The translations under genes and the position numbers were made by a program. Below are positions 6,648 through 14,491 of a stretch of 40,151 nt of DNA, piece by piece. The DNA is from Actinomycetes bacterium. Lineage in GTDB: Bacteria > Actinomycetota > Acidimicrobiia > Acidimicrobiales > Microtrichaceae. The notes under the pieces were generated by a model that saw only the letters and a program-made list of their open reading frames with translations, was not told the DNA's origin and ran no database searches. Every line of letters starts with the position of its first letter. The first letter of the stretch is position 1. The stretch is from assembly GCA_023434535.1 (NCBI GenBank), contig JAEYSR010000158.1, forward strand, positions 1 through 40,151, given 5' to 3'.

Positions 6648-8270
6648 ATGAGCACCACCACCGATCCGTCCCTCGCCAGCGACCGGACCGGCTCCCCGCG
6701 CCCTGCGGGCCCGGCGCTGCCCGCGAGCGTGGACGACCTCCTCCGCAAGCGGCTGACCTCGCTGGTGCCGTCGTCGGGCGAGGCGCCGCCGGTGACGTCG
6801 TCCGCTCCCTTCACCGGCGATGTGATCGCCGAGCTCCCCCAGTGCAGCCCCGGCGACGTGCTCGCGGCGGCCGAGCGGGCCCGAGCGGCCCAGATCGCCT
6901 GGGCGGCGACGCCGATCTCCGCCCGGTCGCAGGTGATGCTCCGGTTCCACGACCTGGTGCTCGAGAACCGCGACACGTTCATGGACCTGATCCAGGCCGA
7001 GAACGGCAAGGCCCGACGGGACGCGTTCCTCGAGGTCGGCGACATCGCCAACACCGCCCGCTACTACGCGCGCACCGCGGCCAGGGCCCTGGCCCCGACC
7101 CGTCGCACCGGCCTCATCCCCGGCCTGACCGACGTGCACGAGCTCCGCCACCCGAGGGGCGTCGTCACGATCATCTCGCCGTGGAACTACCCGCTGAGCC
7201 TCGGGGCCGGCGACACCGTGCCGGCGCTGATGGCCGGGAACGCCGTCGTGCAGAAGGCCGACAACCAGACCGCCCTCACGGCCCTGTTCGCGCTCGAGCT
7301 CGCCCAGCGGGCCGGGGTCCCCACCGACCTGTGGCAGATCGTCCTCGGTCGCGGCTCGGCGATCGGGACGCCGCTGCTCGACATCGCCGACTACGTGATG
7401 TTCACCGGGTCGACGGCGTCGGGACGCCACATCGCCAGGGAGGCCGGGGAGCGGCTGATCGACTGCTCGCTCGAGCTCGGCGGCAAGAACGCCATGCTCG
7501 TCCTCGACGACGCGGACCTGGGACGGACGGTCGAGGGGGCCGTGCGGGCCTGCTTCTCCTCGTCGGGTCAGCTGTGCATCTCGATCGAGCGCATGTTCGT
7601 CGCCGACGCGATCTACGACCGCTTCGTCCCGGCGTTCGTCGACGCGGTCGCCGCCATGCGGATCGGACCCGCGTACGACTTCTCCACGCAGATGGGGACC
7701 CTGACGTCGACCGAGCAGCTGGAGACCACCAGCTCGCACGTCGACGACGCCGTCGCCAAGGGGGCCACGGTGCTGGTCGGCGGCTCCGCCCGTCCGGACC
7801 TCGGCCCGTACTTCTTCGAGCCGACCGTCCTGGCGGACGTGACCCCCGAGATGACGTGCTTCGCCGAGGAGACCTTCGGTCCGCTGGTGTCGATCTACCG
7901 GTTCCACACCGACGACGAGGCGGTCGCCCTGGCCAACGACACCCGCTACGGGCTCAACGCCAGCGTGTGGAGCCGCTCCGCCTCACGGGGCCGGGACGTG
8001 GCGTCACGGCTGCACTCCGGCACCGTGAACGTCAACGAGGCGTACGCCGCCGCGTGGGGCAGCATCGACGCCCCGATGGGCGGCATGGGCGACTCGGGGC
8101 TCGGTCGCCGCCACGGCGCGGTCGGCATCACCAAGTACACCGAGAGCCAGACGATCGCCCGGCAGCGCCTCATGAACCTCTCTCCCCCGCTGCGACAGCT
8201 CGGCGACGACGGGTTCGCCGCCGTGATGACGACGGCGCTCAAGTTGATGAAGCGGGCGGGCTGGCGCTGA
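6648..8270 (+). CDS. gabD2: Succinate-semialdehyde dehydrogenase (NADP+), GabD2 type
   Basis: Oxidises succinate semialdehyde to succinate with NAD(P)+, in GABA breakdown or the 2-oxoglutarate bypass of the TCA cycle. The 540-residue product carries the aldehyde dehydrogenase hallmarks. These are SPWNYPLSL (cofactor/substrate loop), FTGSTASGR (Rossmann loop), ELGGKN with E276 as general base, and GQLCISIER with catalytic C310. It also has FAEETFGPLVS. Long stretches (DLIQAENGKAR, SSGQLCISIER, DAPMGGMGDSG with GRRHG, and TKYTESQTIA) agree with mycobacterial GabD2 as I remember it. The N-terminus is about 20 residues longer than in that protein. The ATG lacks a Shine-Dalgarno and follows a TAGCGT hexamer. 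An SDR gene lies 31 bases downstream on the same strand with its own -10-like site. Substrate could be another semialdehyde, but the GabD2 call is good. Confidence 0.9.
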   Translation: MSTTTDPSLASDRTGSPRPAGPALPASVDDLLRKRLTSLVPSSGEAPPVTSSAPFTGDVIAELPQCSPGDVLAAAERARAAQIAWAATPISARSQVMLRFHDLVLENRDTFMDLIQAENGKARRDAFLEVGDIANTARYYARTAARALAPTRRTGLIPGLTDVHELRHPRGVVTIISPWNYPLSLGAGDTVPALMAGNAVVQKADNQTALTALFALELAQRAGVPTDLWQIVLGRGSAIGTPLLDIADYVMFTGSTASGRHIAREAGERLIDCSLELGGKNAMLVLDDADLGRTVEGAVRACFSSSGQLCISIERMFVADAIYDRFVPAFVDAVAAMRIGPAYDFSTQMGTLTSTEQLETTSSHVDDAVAKGATVLVGGSARPDLGPYFFEPTVLADVTPEMTCFAEETFGPLVSIYRFHTDDEAVALANDTRYGLNASVWSRSASRGRDVASRLHSGTVNVNEAYAAAWGSIDAPMGGMGDSGLGRRHGAVGITKYTESQTIARQRLMNLSPPLRQLGDDGFAAVMTTALKLMKRAGWR

Positions 8271-8289
8271 CCGCTCCCGCCCTGCGGCG

Positions 8290-8295
8290 TACTGT
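8290..8295 (+). promoter_or_regulatory. -10 hexamer TACTGT, leaderless start of the SDR gene
   Basis: GGCGTACTGT is followed by six bases and the ATG at 8302. CTGACC at 8267-8272, overlapping the gabD2 stop codon, sits 17 bases upstream and matches four bases of a -35 element. Confidence 0.5.
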
Positions 8296-8301
8296 CCGGC
8301 C

Positions 8302-9087
8302 ATGACGACGGTGGTGATCACGGGCGCGGCGAGCGGGATGGGGGCGGCCCTGAGGCGCCGGCTCGAGCGGGACGGGACGACGGTGATCGGGGTCGACCTC
8401 GCCGGGACCGACCAGGAGGTCGGCGCGGACCTCGCCACGGCGGACGGCCGCGCCCACATGGTCGAGCAGGTCGAGCAGCTGTCGGGTGGCGCGATCGACG
8501 GCCTGGTCGCCGGAGCCGGGATGCAGTCGATGGACGGCGCGCTGGCCGAGCGGACCGTCCGCACGAACTACTTCGGCGCGGTGGCCACGCTCGACGGTCT
8601 GCGACCCCTGCTCGCCCGGGGCACCGACGCCGCAGCGGTCGCGATCAGCTCCAACTCGACGACCACCATGCCCGGCTACCCCGCCGATCTGGCCGAGGTG
8701 CTCCTCGCCGGCGACGAGGAGGCGGCCGTGACGGCCCTCGGCGACGACGCCCTCAACGCGTACCCGGTGTCCAAGCTGGCCCTGGCGCGCTGGGTGCGGC
8801 GCGCCAGCGTCTCCGACGAGTGGATCGGCAGCGGCATCCGCCTCAACGCCATCGCCCCTGGGTTCGTCGACACGGCGATGACGGCCGGGACCTGGGACTT
8901 CGTCTCGAGCCTCGGCGACATGTACCCGATCCCGATCGCCCGACCCGGCCACGCCGACGAGCTGGCGGCGCTGATGGCCTACCTCCTGTCGCCCGACGCC
9001 GGGTTCATGGTCGGCTCGTTCATCACGTGCGACGGCGGCACCGAGGCTGCCGTGCAGGCCGACACCTGGCCGGCGCCGCGCCCCTGA
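8302..9087 (+). CDS. SDR family oxidoreductase (3-alpha-hydroxysteroid dehydrogenase-like)
   Basis: A 261-residue classical short-chain dehydrogenase/reductase. The cofactor loop TGAASGMG is at 7-14. An aspartate ends the second strand (VIGVDLAG), suggesting NAD(H) preference. The catalytic serine lies in VAISSNSTT and YPVSK at 154-158 supplies Tyr and Lys. The segment between the serine and tyrosine is long, and IRLNAIAPGFVDTAM plus FMVGSFITCDGG follow. This layout, with no NNAG but VAGAGMQS, resembles 3-alpha-HSD/carveol-type SDRs. It is followed by a convergent gene across a strong hairpin. The SDR class is certain; the alcohol or ketone substrate is not. Confidence 0.92.
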   Translation: MTTVVITGAASGMGAALRRRLERDGTTVIGVDLAGTDQEVGADLATADGRAHMVEQVEQLSGGAIDGLVAGAGMQSMDGALAERTVRTNYFGAVATLDGLRPLLARGTDAAAVAISSNSTTTMPGYPADLAEVLLAGDEEAAVTALGDDALNAYPVSKLALARWVRRASVSDEWIGSGIRLNAIAPGFVDTAMTAGTWDFVSSLGDMYPIPIARPGHADELAALMAYLLSPDAGFMVGSFITCDGGTEAAVQADTWPAPRP

Positions 9088-9091
9088 TCGC

Positions 9092-9124
9092 CGAGCCGTT
9101 CCGGGCCCCGGGACCGCCGGCTCG
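9092..9124. terminator. Hairpin between convergent SDR and CMD genes
   Basis: CGAGCCG (9092-9098) pairs perfectly with CGGCTCG (9118-9124), and the loop region contains a further CCGGG/CCCGG pairing. It fills the 39-base gap between two convergent stop codons and could serve both. No T-tract is present. Confidence 0.45.
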
Positions 9125-9126
9125 TC

Positions 9127-9792
9127 TCAGCTCTCCCGACCGATCGCCACGAAGTCCTCGGGCCGGAACTCCTCGGGGGGTTCGACCACCCGGACGTGCT
9201 CGGGCTGGTCGTCGAACTCCAGGCGCAGCGCCCGGGTGACCACCGCGTGCTGCAGGTACATGGCCGCGATGTAGGTCAGCTCGAGGATCGCCTCGTCGGT
9301 GAGCTCGTCGGTCAGCACGTCGAACAGCTCGTCGCTCACCCGGCCGCCGTCGAGCGCGATCGCGTCGGCGTAGGCCATGACGGCGCGCTCGATCCGGCTG
9401 TAGGCGTCCGACGTCTGCCAGTTGGGGAGGTCGTCGATCTTGGCCGCGTCGATCCCCATCCCGCGCATGGACTGGACGTGCTGGGAGTAGACGAACGTCG
9501 AGCCGATCGACCAGCCCACGCGCGCCTGGGCCAGCTCGCGCAGCGTCGGGTCGATGGCCCGGTCGGGGCTCCGGTACAGGACGAACCCCTGGACCGAGTG
9601 CTCGAGGACCGCCGGCGACAGGGCGTGGGTCGTCCACCAGTCGCCCGGGCTGCCGGTGGTCGTGCCCACGCCGTCGGCGACGGGGTCGACGCCCTTGCCG
9701 AACATCAGGTCGTACATCGCGTGGACGATCGGGGCGTCGGTCTCGGACCGTGCCACGGTGCGCAGTCGCCCCATCAGCGGGACCTCCGGCAT
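9127..9792 (-). CDS. Carboxymuconolactone decarboxylase family protein
   Basis: A 221-residue all-helical protein of the CMD/AhpD-like superfamily. The core reads LRELAQARVGWSIGSTFVYSQHVQSMRGMG. At the CxxCxxxH position of AhpD-type proteins the two cysteines are Ser and Val, with the His kept, so thiol peroxidase chemistry is not expected. ERAVMAYADAIALDGGRVSDELFDVL is the second conserved helix pair. Two starts are possible. ATG 9792 gives MPEVPLMGR and keeps the family's usual VPL opening, but has no ribosome site. ATG 9774 has GGAGG seven bases upstream and shares an A with the stop of a 15-codon upstream ORF (TGATG). I keep 9792 but regard 9774 as a real alternative. Confidence 0.85.
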   Translation of the reverse strand: MPEVPLMGRLRTVARSETDAPIVHAMYDLMFGKGVDPVADGVGTTTGSPGDWWTTHALSPAVLEHSVQGFVLYRSPDRAIDPTLRELAQARVGWSIGSTFVYSQHVQSMRGMGIDAAKIDDLPNWQTSDAYSRIERAVMAYADAIALDGGRVSDELFDVLTDELTDEAILELTYIAAMYLQHAVVTRALRLEFDDQPEHVRVVEPPEEFRPEDFVAIGRES

Positions 9793-9821
9793 CGACGGAT
9801 CACTGCGTCACGTCCGCTCAT
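9774..9821 (-). CDS. Possible 15-codon leader ORF overlapping the CMD gene start
   Basis: The ORF encodes MSGRDAVIRRCRRSR and has the best ribosome site in the area, GAGGAGG seven bases before its ATG. It overlaps the annotated start of the CMD gene in another frame, and its TGA shares a base with the internal ATG (TGATG) that has its own GGAGG. This is the usual geometry of termination-reinitiation coupling. Six of 15 codons are arginine, but arginine is frequent in random GC-rich frames. A leader peptide is possible, not shown. Confidence 0.35.
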   Translation of the reverse strand: MSGRDAVIRRCRRSR

Positions 9822-9840
9822 GCTCGACCTCCTCGACACC

Positions 9841-9864
9841 GGGGGACGACCGGCGCCGTCCCCC
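9841..9864. other. Perfect 8-bp inverted repeat in the divergent intergenic region
   Basis: GGGGGACG (9841-9848) and CGTCCCCC (9857-9864) flank an eight-base loop. It lies between the CMD gene and the amidohydrolase gene. It could be an operator or a transcript hairpin; nothing indicates which. Confidence 0.4.
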
Positions 9865-9953
9865 CGAACAGCGCTGGGCGGACCCTAGGGGACCGCCCCG
9901 CCGCGGCGCCGCCGAACGCGCGGGGCGAGGAGGTCGGCGCGCAGAGGGACTGG

Positions 9954-9959
9954 CAGACT
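9954..9959 (+). promoter_or_regulatory. -10-like CAGACT before the amidohydrolase start
   Basis: GGCAGACT is followed by six bases and the ATG at 9966. The identical octamer precedes the GH5 and mtfA-like starts. Confidence 0.4.
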
Positions 9960-9965
9960 CGGTCC

Positions 9966-11723
9966 ATGACGACGGTGATCAGGGGCGGACTGGTGGTCGA
10001 CGGGACGGGGGCGGAGGGCCGCGTCGCCGACGTGGTCGTCGACGACGGCACGGTCGTGGCGATCGGGCCGGACCTCGAGGTCCCCGACGGAGCGGAGGTC
10101 ATCGACGCCACGGGCTGCTGGGTCACCCCCGGGTTCATCGACCTCCACACCCACTACGACGCCGAGCTGGAGTTCGATCCCGCGCTCGGCGAGTCGGTCC
10201 GCCACGGCGTGACGACGGTGATGATCGGCAGCTGCGGCCTCAGCTTCGCGGTCGGCGAGCCCGAGGACCTGGCCGACATGTTCTGCCGCGTCGAGGGGGT
10301 GCCCCGGGCCGACGTCCTCCCGATGCTGAACAAGGTGAAGGACTGGGAGACGCCGGCCGAGTACCTCGACCACCTCGAGGACCTGCCGCTCGGCCCCAAC
10401 GTCTGCTCGATGCTCGGGCACTCCGCCGTCCGGGCCCACGTGATGGGGCTGGGTCGCTCGCTCGACGAGACCGAGCGACCGACCGCCGCCGAGATGGCCC
10501 GCATGGTGGTCATGGTCGACGAGGCGCTCGACGCCGGCTACCTCGGCATGTCGATCAACACCCTGCCGTGGGACAAGATGGACGGCGACCGGTTCCGGAG
10601 CCGGCCGACCCCGTCGGTGTTCGCCACGTGGAAGGAGTACCGCCGCCTCGGCGCCGTGCTCCGCGAGCGCGACGCCGTGTTCGAGGGCGTGCCCGACATC
10701 TCCGGTCGCTGGAACCTCCTGCTGTTCGCCGGGATCGCGAGCGGGATCGGTCGCAAGCCCCTGCGGACGACGATCATCTCGCTGATGGACATCAAGGCCG
10801 CCCCCGGCAGCTACCGGCTGTTCGCCGGCGCGTTCACGCTGGCACGGCGCTGGCTCAGGGCCGACGTGCGGCTGCAGGCGCTGCCCCAGCCGTTCCGGCT
10901 CTGGACCGACGGCCTGGAGAACCCCGTGCTGGAGGAGATCGGAGCCGGGACCGAGGCGCTGCACCTGGCCGAGCAGGCCGCCCGCTCGGAGCTCCTCCGC
11001 GACCCGGGCTACCGCCGGCGGTTCCGCTCGCAGTGGAACAACAGGATCAAGGGCCGGGCCTACCACCGCGACCTGGCCGAGGCCCGCATCGTCGACTGCC
11101 CCGACGCCGCGCTGATCGGACGGTCGTTCGCGGAGGTGGCCGACGAGCGCGGCGCCGACCGCGTCGACACCTTCCTCGACCTGGCGGCCGAGCACGGCAA
11201 CGCGCTGCGCTGGGAGACCGTCGCCGGCAACGCCGACGAGGACGCGGTCGCCTGGATCGTCGAGCAGGACCAGGCGCAGATCGGCTTCTCCGACGCCGGC
11301 GCCCACCTCCGCAACATGGCCTTCTACAACTTCCCACTCCAGCTCCTGCGCCTGGTCCGCACCCGGCAGGCCGCCGGACGCCACGTCCTGCCCCTGGGCC
11401 GGGCCGTCCATCGGGTCACGGGCGAGCTCGCGGACTTCCTGGGCATCGACGCCGGTCGACTCGCCGTCGGCGCCCGGGCCGACCTGGTCGTGATCGACCC
11501 CGAGGCGCTCGACGACCGGGTGTCGGAGGTCGTCGAGGCGCCCATGCCGGGGATCGAGTCGATCGAGCGGCTGGTCAACCGGGGCGACGGCGCGGTGAGG
11601 ACGGTCCTCGTCAACGGCCGCGTGGCCTGGTCCGGTGACGGGCGGGCCGAGGGCTTCGGCGAGGAGCCCGGCTACGGCACGGTCCTCCGCTCGACGCGCT
11701 CCTCGATCGGTCCGGCGTCGTAG
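9966..11723 (+). CDS. N-acyl-D-amino-acid deacylase-like amidohydrolase
   Basis: A 585-residue metal-dependent amidohydrolase (TIM-barrel) of the D-aminoacylase group. It begins with the small beta domain (VIRGGLVVDGTGAEGR...DVVVDDGTVVAIG). The first metal-binding motif follows at PGFIDLHTHYDAELEFDP. GVTTVMIGSCG, MLGHSAVRAHVMG and the late GFSDAGAHLRNMAFYNF aspartate site come after. It ends with LAVGARADLVVIDPEAL and VLVNGRVAW, the returning beta domain. Such enzymes deacylate N-acyl-D-amino acids or related amides. The HTHYD form rather than HTHxH and the D-aminoacylase-like order support this branch, but the substrate is open. The start is set by the first beta strand. Its TAG stop lies inside the -10-like hexamer of the next gene, nine bases away. 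Confidence 0.9.
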   Translation: MTTVIRGGLVVDGTGAEGRVADVVVDDGTVVAIGPDLEVPDGAEVIDATGCWVTPGFIDLHTHYDAELEFDPALGESVRHGVTTVMIGSCGLSFAVGEPEDLADMFCRVEGVPRADVLPMLNKVKDWETPAEYLDHLEDLPLGPNVCSMLGHSAVRAHVMGLGRSLDETERPTAAEMARMVVMVDEALDAGYLGMSINTLPWDKMDGDRFRSRPTPSVFATWKEYRRLGAVLRERDAVFEGVPDISGRWNLLLFAGIASGIGRKPLRTTIISLMDIKAAPGSYRLFAGAFTLARRWLRADVRLQALPQPFRLWTDGLENPVLEEIGAGTEALHLAEQAARSELLRDPGYRRRFRSQWNNRIKGRAYHRDLAEARIVDCPDAALIGRSFAEVADERGADRVDTFLDLAAEHGNALRWETVAGNADEDAVAWIVEQDQAQIGFSDAGAHLRNMAFYNFPLQLLRLVRTRQAAGRHVLPLGRAVHRVTGELADFLGIDAGRLAVGARADLVVIDPEALDDRVSEVVEAPMPGIESIERLVNRGDGAVRTVLVNGRVAWSGDGRAEGFGEEPGYGTVLRSTRSSIGPAS

Positions 11724-11726
11724 CCT
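11721..11726 (+). promoter_or_regulatory. -10 hexamer TAGCCT built on the previous gene's stop codon
   Basis: The TAG stop of the amidohydrolase is the first half of TAGCCT, which is followed by six bases and the ATG at 11733. It would give a leaderless transcript for the TIGR03085 gene even though the genes are only nine bases apart. Confidence 0.45.
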
Positions 11727-11732
11727 CCGGCC

Positions 11733-12371
11733 ATGGGTGACCTGCCGTTCCAGACGTCCGAGCGACGAGGCCTGTGCGACGCCATGGAGGATCTCGGCCC
11801 GGCCGCACCGACGCTGTGCGAGGGGTGGACCAACTACGACATGGCGGCGCACCTGTTCGTCCGCGAGCACGACCCGATCGCCAGCGTCGGCATCGTGGTC
11901 CCGCAGGCCGAGGGGCTGCACGACCGGGCGATCGAGCGGACCAAGGAGCGGATGCCGTTCGAGGTGCTCGTGGAGAAGGTCCGGAGCGGCCCTCCCTTGT
12001 GGTGGAAGCCGCTCGACGGCCTGGCCAACGTGCAGGAGATGTTCGTGCACCACGAGGACGTGCGGCGGGGCGGCGGCGACCTCACGCCGCGGCCCGCCTC
12101 CGAGATCGGCGCGCTCGAGGCCCGGCTGTGGTCGATGCTGCGACGCACCCACCGGATGACCACCCGCAACATCAAGGACGTCAGGATCGAGCTGCAGGCG
12201 CCCGGTCAGGCACCCATCCTCGCCGGAGGTGGCGACGACACGGTCACCATCTCGGGCCGACCCGGCGAGGTCGTCCTCTACCTGCTCGGACGACGCGAGG
12301 CGGCGGAGGTGGCGATCTCGGGCGACCAGCCGGCGCTCGCCGCTCTCGAGCGGGCGCAGCTGGGCATCTGA
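11733..12371 (+). CDS. TIGR03085 family metal-binding protein (DinB-like fold)
   Basis: A 212-residue protein of the actinobacterial TIGR03085 family, related to maleylpyruvate isomerase/DinB four-helix proteins. The family opening is clear: FQTSERRGLCDAMEDLGPAAPTLCEGWTNYDMAAHL. It provides the first metal-ligand His, and NVQEMFVHHEDVRR supplies the other His/Glu ligands. WSMLRRTHRMTTRN and the C-terminal beta-rich SCP2-like half (VTISGRPGEVVLYLLGRREAAEVAISGD) complete it. Some relatives act with mycothiol, but no substrate is known for this family. It follows the amidohydrolase closely and is followed 13 bases later by the DUF1697 gene, so the three may be partly cotranscribed. Confidence 0.92.
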   Translation: MGDLPFQTSERRGLCDAMEDLGPAAPTLCEGWTNYDMAAHLFVREHDPIASVGIVVPQAEGLHDRAIERTKERMPFEVLVEKVRSGPPLWWKPLDGLANVQEMFVHHEDVRRGGGDLTPRPASEIGALEARLWSMLRRTHRMTTRNIKDVRIELQAPGQAPILAGGGDDTVTISGRPGEVVLYLLGRREAAEVAISGDQPALAALERAQLGI

Positions 12372-12384
12372 GCACGAGGCGACC

Positions 12385-12930
12385 ATGGCCACCCACCGCT
12401 ACGTCGCACTCCTCCGGGGCATCAACGTCGGAGGGAAGAACCCGGTCCCGATGGCCGAGCTCCGCTCCGCCGTGTCCGACGCCGGCTTCGAGGACGTCGC
12501 CACCTACATCCAGTCCGGCAACGTCCTCTTCAGCTCGGATCGGCCGCGCTCGGAGCTGGAGGGCGCGATCGAGGCAGCGGTCGAGCAGAGCTTCGGGGTT
12601 CCGATCATGGTGGTCGTGCGCTCCGCCCGACAGCTCGGATCGATCGTGAGCGACGCGCCGCCGGGGTTCGGCGCACGACCCGACGACTACTACTCGGACG
12701 CCGTCTTCCTGAAGTCGCCGCTGACCCCGGCCGCTGCGATGAAGGTGGTGCAGCTCCGGGAGGGCGTCGACCAGGCGTGGCCGGGCAAGGGCGTCATCTA
12801 CTTCGCCCGCCTCGGGGAGCGACGCACCCAGAGCAAGCTGTCCAAGATCATGGGAACCCCCGAGTACAGGTCGATGACCATCCGCAGCTGGGCGACGACC
12901 ACGAAGCTCCTGGACCTGATCCGCTCCTGA
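12385..12930 (+). CDS. DUF1697 domain-containing protein
   Basis: A 181-residue protein covering the whole DUF1697 domain. It starts with YVALLRGINVGGKNPVPMAELR, the family signature. TYIQSGNVLFSS and the late GVIYFARLGERRTQSKLSKIMG follow, with TIRSWATTTKLLDL at the end. DUF1697 proteins are widespread in bacteria and have no established function. The ATG has GAGG five bases upstream and lies 13 bases after the previous stop, consistent with cotranscription. It ends facing the convergent acyltransferase gene. Confidence 0.95.
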   Translation: MATHRYVALLRGINVGGKNPVPMAELRSAVSDAGFEDVATYIQSGNVLFSSDRPRSELEGAIEAAVEQSFGVPIMVVVRSARQLGSIVSDAPPGFGARPDDYYSDAVFLKSPLTPAAAMKVVQLREGVDQAWPGKGVIYFARLGERRTQSKLSKIMGTPEYRSMTIRSWATTTKLLDLIRS

Positions 12931-12968
12931 CCCGTCACCGTGGACGACCGGCTCCCGCCGTCGAGTCC

Positions 12969-14384
12969 TCAGCGATCGCCGAGCAGCACCTGTGCGTCGG
13001 CCCGGACACCGGCCACCACGGTCCGTGCGTCGGCCGCGGCGTCGCCGTGGGCGACGACGGAGATGCACAGGTCGTCGTCGTAGGACAGGACGGCGATCCC
13101 CATCGCGAGGTTGCCTCCGAGCGGCACCACCGGCACCGCCTCGACCATGCGGGCGCCCATGAAGTACAGCGGGATCTGCGGGCCGGGGACGTTCGTGACC
13201 ACCAGGTCCGCCACGGGCTGGTGGTGCATCGCCTGCGCCACGAGGGCGAGGGTGACCGGGCCGACGGCTTCCAGCCCGTCGAGGGCGAGGCCCGTGCCCC
13301 TCGCCTGGTGGTGCGCCTTGTGGGCCGCCATCGCCCGGTTGACCGCATCGAGCCGGTCGCTCGGGACCAGATCACCGACGGGGATCCGGACCAGGATGGC
13401 CGAGACCGAGTTGCCCAGCTCCACGACGTGGTCGTCGGGTCGCGTCGACACCGGCACGACGACCTCGACCTCGGAGTCGGGCTCGACCGGTCCGCGCTCG
13501 GCCAGCACCCGGTGCACTCCGCCGGCGACCAACGCCAGGGCGACGTCGTTCACGGTCACGCCGTGGTCGTGCGCGACGTCGCGGACCTCCGAGAGGGGCA
13601 ACGTCGTCCAGGTCAGAGCCCGGTCCGACGAGATCCGCTCGACGAGCGGATGCGATCTCGTCGCCATGTCGACGACGCTGCGCAGCGCGTCCACGGCGCC
13701 GTCGATCGCGGCCACCACGTCCCGGGGCCCCGGGAGCGAGCCGAGGAGTCGACTCCCCCACCTGCTCGGCCGTGCCAGGCGATCGAGCTCGGCCCGGACG
13801 AGGAGCTGCACGGGATCGGGAGGCCGGCGGGGACTCCAGTCCGGCCCGGGCGGTCGGTCGGGATCGGGCTCGGCGTCCAGCAGGGCGACGGCCACGTCGA
13901 CCCCGGACACCCCGTCGGCGACGGCGTGGTGCAGCTTCTCCACCATGGCGACCCTGCCGTCCTCGAGGCCCTCGACGAACCACAGCTGCCACAGGGGCCG
14001 GTGCCGGTCGAGCGGGTGCGACAGGATCCAGGCGGCGAGCTCGGCCAGCTGCTCGCGGGTCCCCGGGCGCGGCACCGCCACGAGCTTCACGTGGTGCCGG
14101 ACGTCGAACCTCTCGTCGTCCACCCAGACCGGCCGGCCCTGCCGGAGCGGCGCCTCCGCGACCTTCTTGCGGAACAGCGGCAGCAGGTGGAGCCGCGACT
14201 CGACGTGGGCACGCACCGCGTCCAGGCGGAAGCGACCGGCCGGGTCGACGAACGGCCCGGGCTCGAACACCGACACCGCGCCGAGGTGCATCGGCGCCCG
14301 GTCGTTGTCGGTGTGGAGGAACACGGCGTCGAGCGCCGACATCGGCTCGTAGGAGCCGGCGGGCGGCAGCAGTCCTGCGAACAT
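12969..14384 (-). CDS. Wax ester synthase/diacylglycerol acyltransferase (WS/DGAT)
   Basis: A 471-residue bifunctional acyltransferase of the bacterial WS/DGAT family, which joins acyl-CoA to diacylglycerol or a fatty alcohol to make storage triacylglycerol or wax ester at the membrane surface. MSALDAVFLHTDNDRAPMH at residue 15 onward is the family opening. The catalytic motif HHAVADG is at 152-158 (H153 and D157 key), and VVTNVPGPQIPLYFMGARM is the conserved C-terminal motif. The ATG at 14384 has GGAGG eight bases upstream; a start at residue 15 is possible but lacks this. It points to neutral-lipid storage, in line with the acyl-CoA synthetase at 21771-23351. Acyl preference cannot be read. 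Confidence 0.93.
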   Translation of the reverse strand: MFAGLLPPAGSYEPMSALDAVFLHTDNDRAPMHLGAVSVFEPGPFVDPAGRFRLDAVRAHVESRLHLLPLFRKKVAEAPLRQGRPVWVDDERFDVRHHVKLVAVPRPGTREQLAELAAWILSHPLDRHRPLWQLWFVEGLEDGRVAMVEKLHHAVADGVSGVDVAVALLDAEPDPDRPPGPDWSPRRPPDPVQLLVRAELDRLARPSRWGSRLLGSLPGPRDVVAAIDGAVDALRSVVDMATRSHPLVERISSDRALTWTTLPLSEVRDVAHDHGVTVNDVALALVAGGVHRVLAERGPVEPDSEVEVVVPVSTRPDDHVVELGNSVSAILVRIPVGDLVPSDRLDAVNRAMAAHKAHHQARGTGLALDGLEAVGPVTLALVAQAMHHQPVADLVVTNVPGPQIPLYFMGARMVEAVPVVPLGGNLAMGIAVLSYDDDLCISVVAHGDAAADARTVVAGVRADAQVLLGDR

Positions 14385-14448
14385 CCGATGCGCCTCCGGT
14401 CGGTCGTGGCCTCATCGGCATCCTGGCGCAGCGCCGGGCCGCCGGGTA

Positions 14449-14466
14449 GGGCACGAAGACCCGTGC
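14449..14466 (-). terminator. Hairpin downstream of the unrecognised gene
   Basis: GGCACG (14449-14454) and CGTGCC (14461-14466) pair around a six-base loop, 26 bases past the stop at 14492. It is the only strong stem in this 107-base gap. Confidence 0.35.
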
Positions 14467-14491
14467 CGGTCGGCCGTGGCGGCGAGGACCC

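Noticed and set aside
6579..7907. N-terminal extension of the alpha/beta hydrolase antisense to gabD2
   Set aside because: The extension is compositionally biased and antisense to a conserved enzyme. The hydrolase starts naturally at 6578 ahead of its membrane segments.
12931..12968. Terminator between the convergent DUF1697 and WS/DGAT genes
   Set aside because: No stem longer than four or five bases with a reasonable loop was found.
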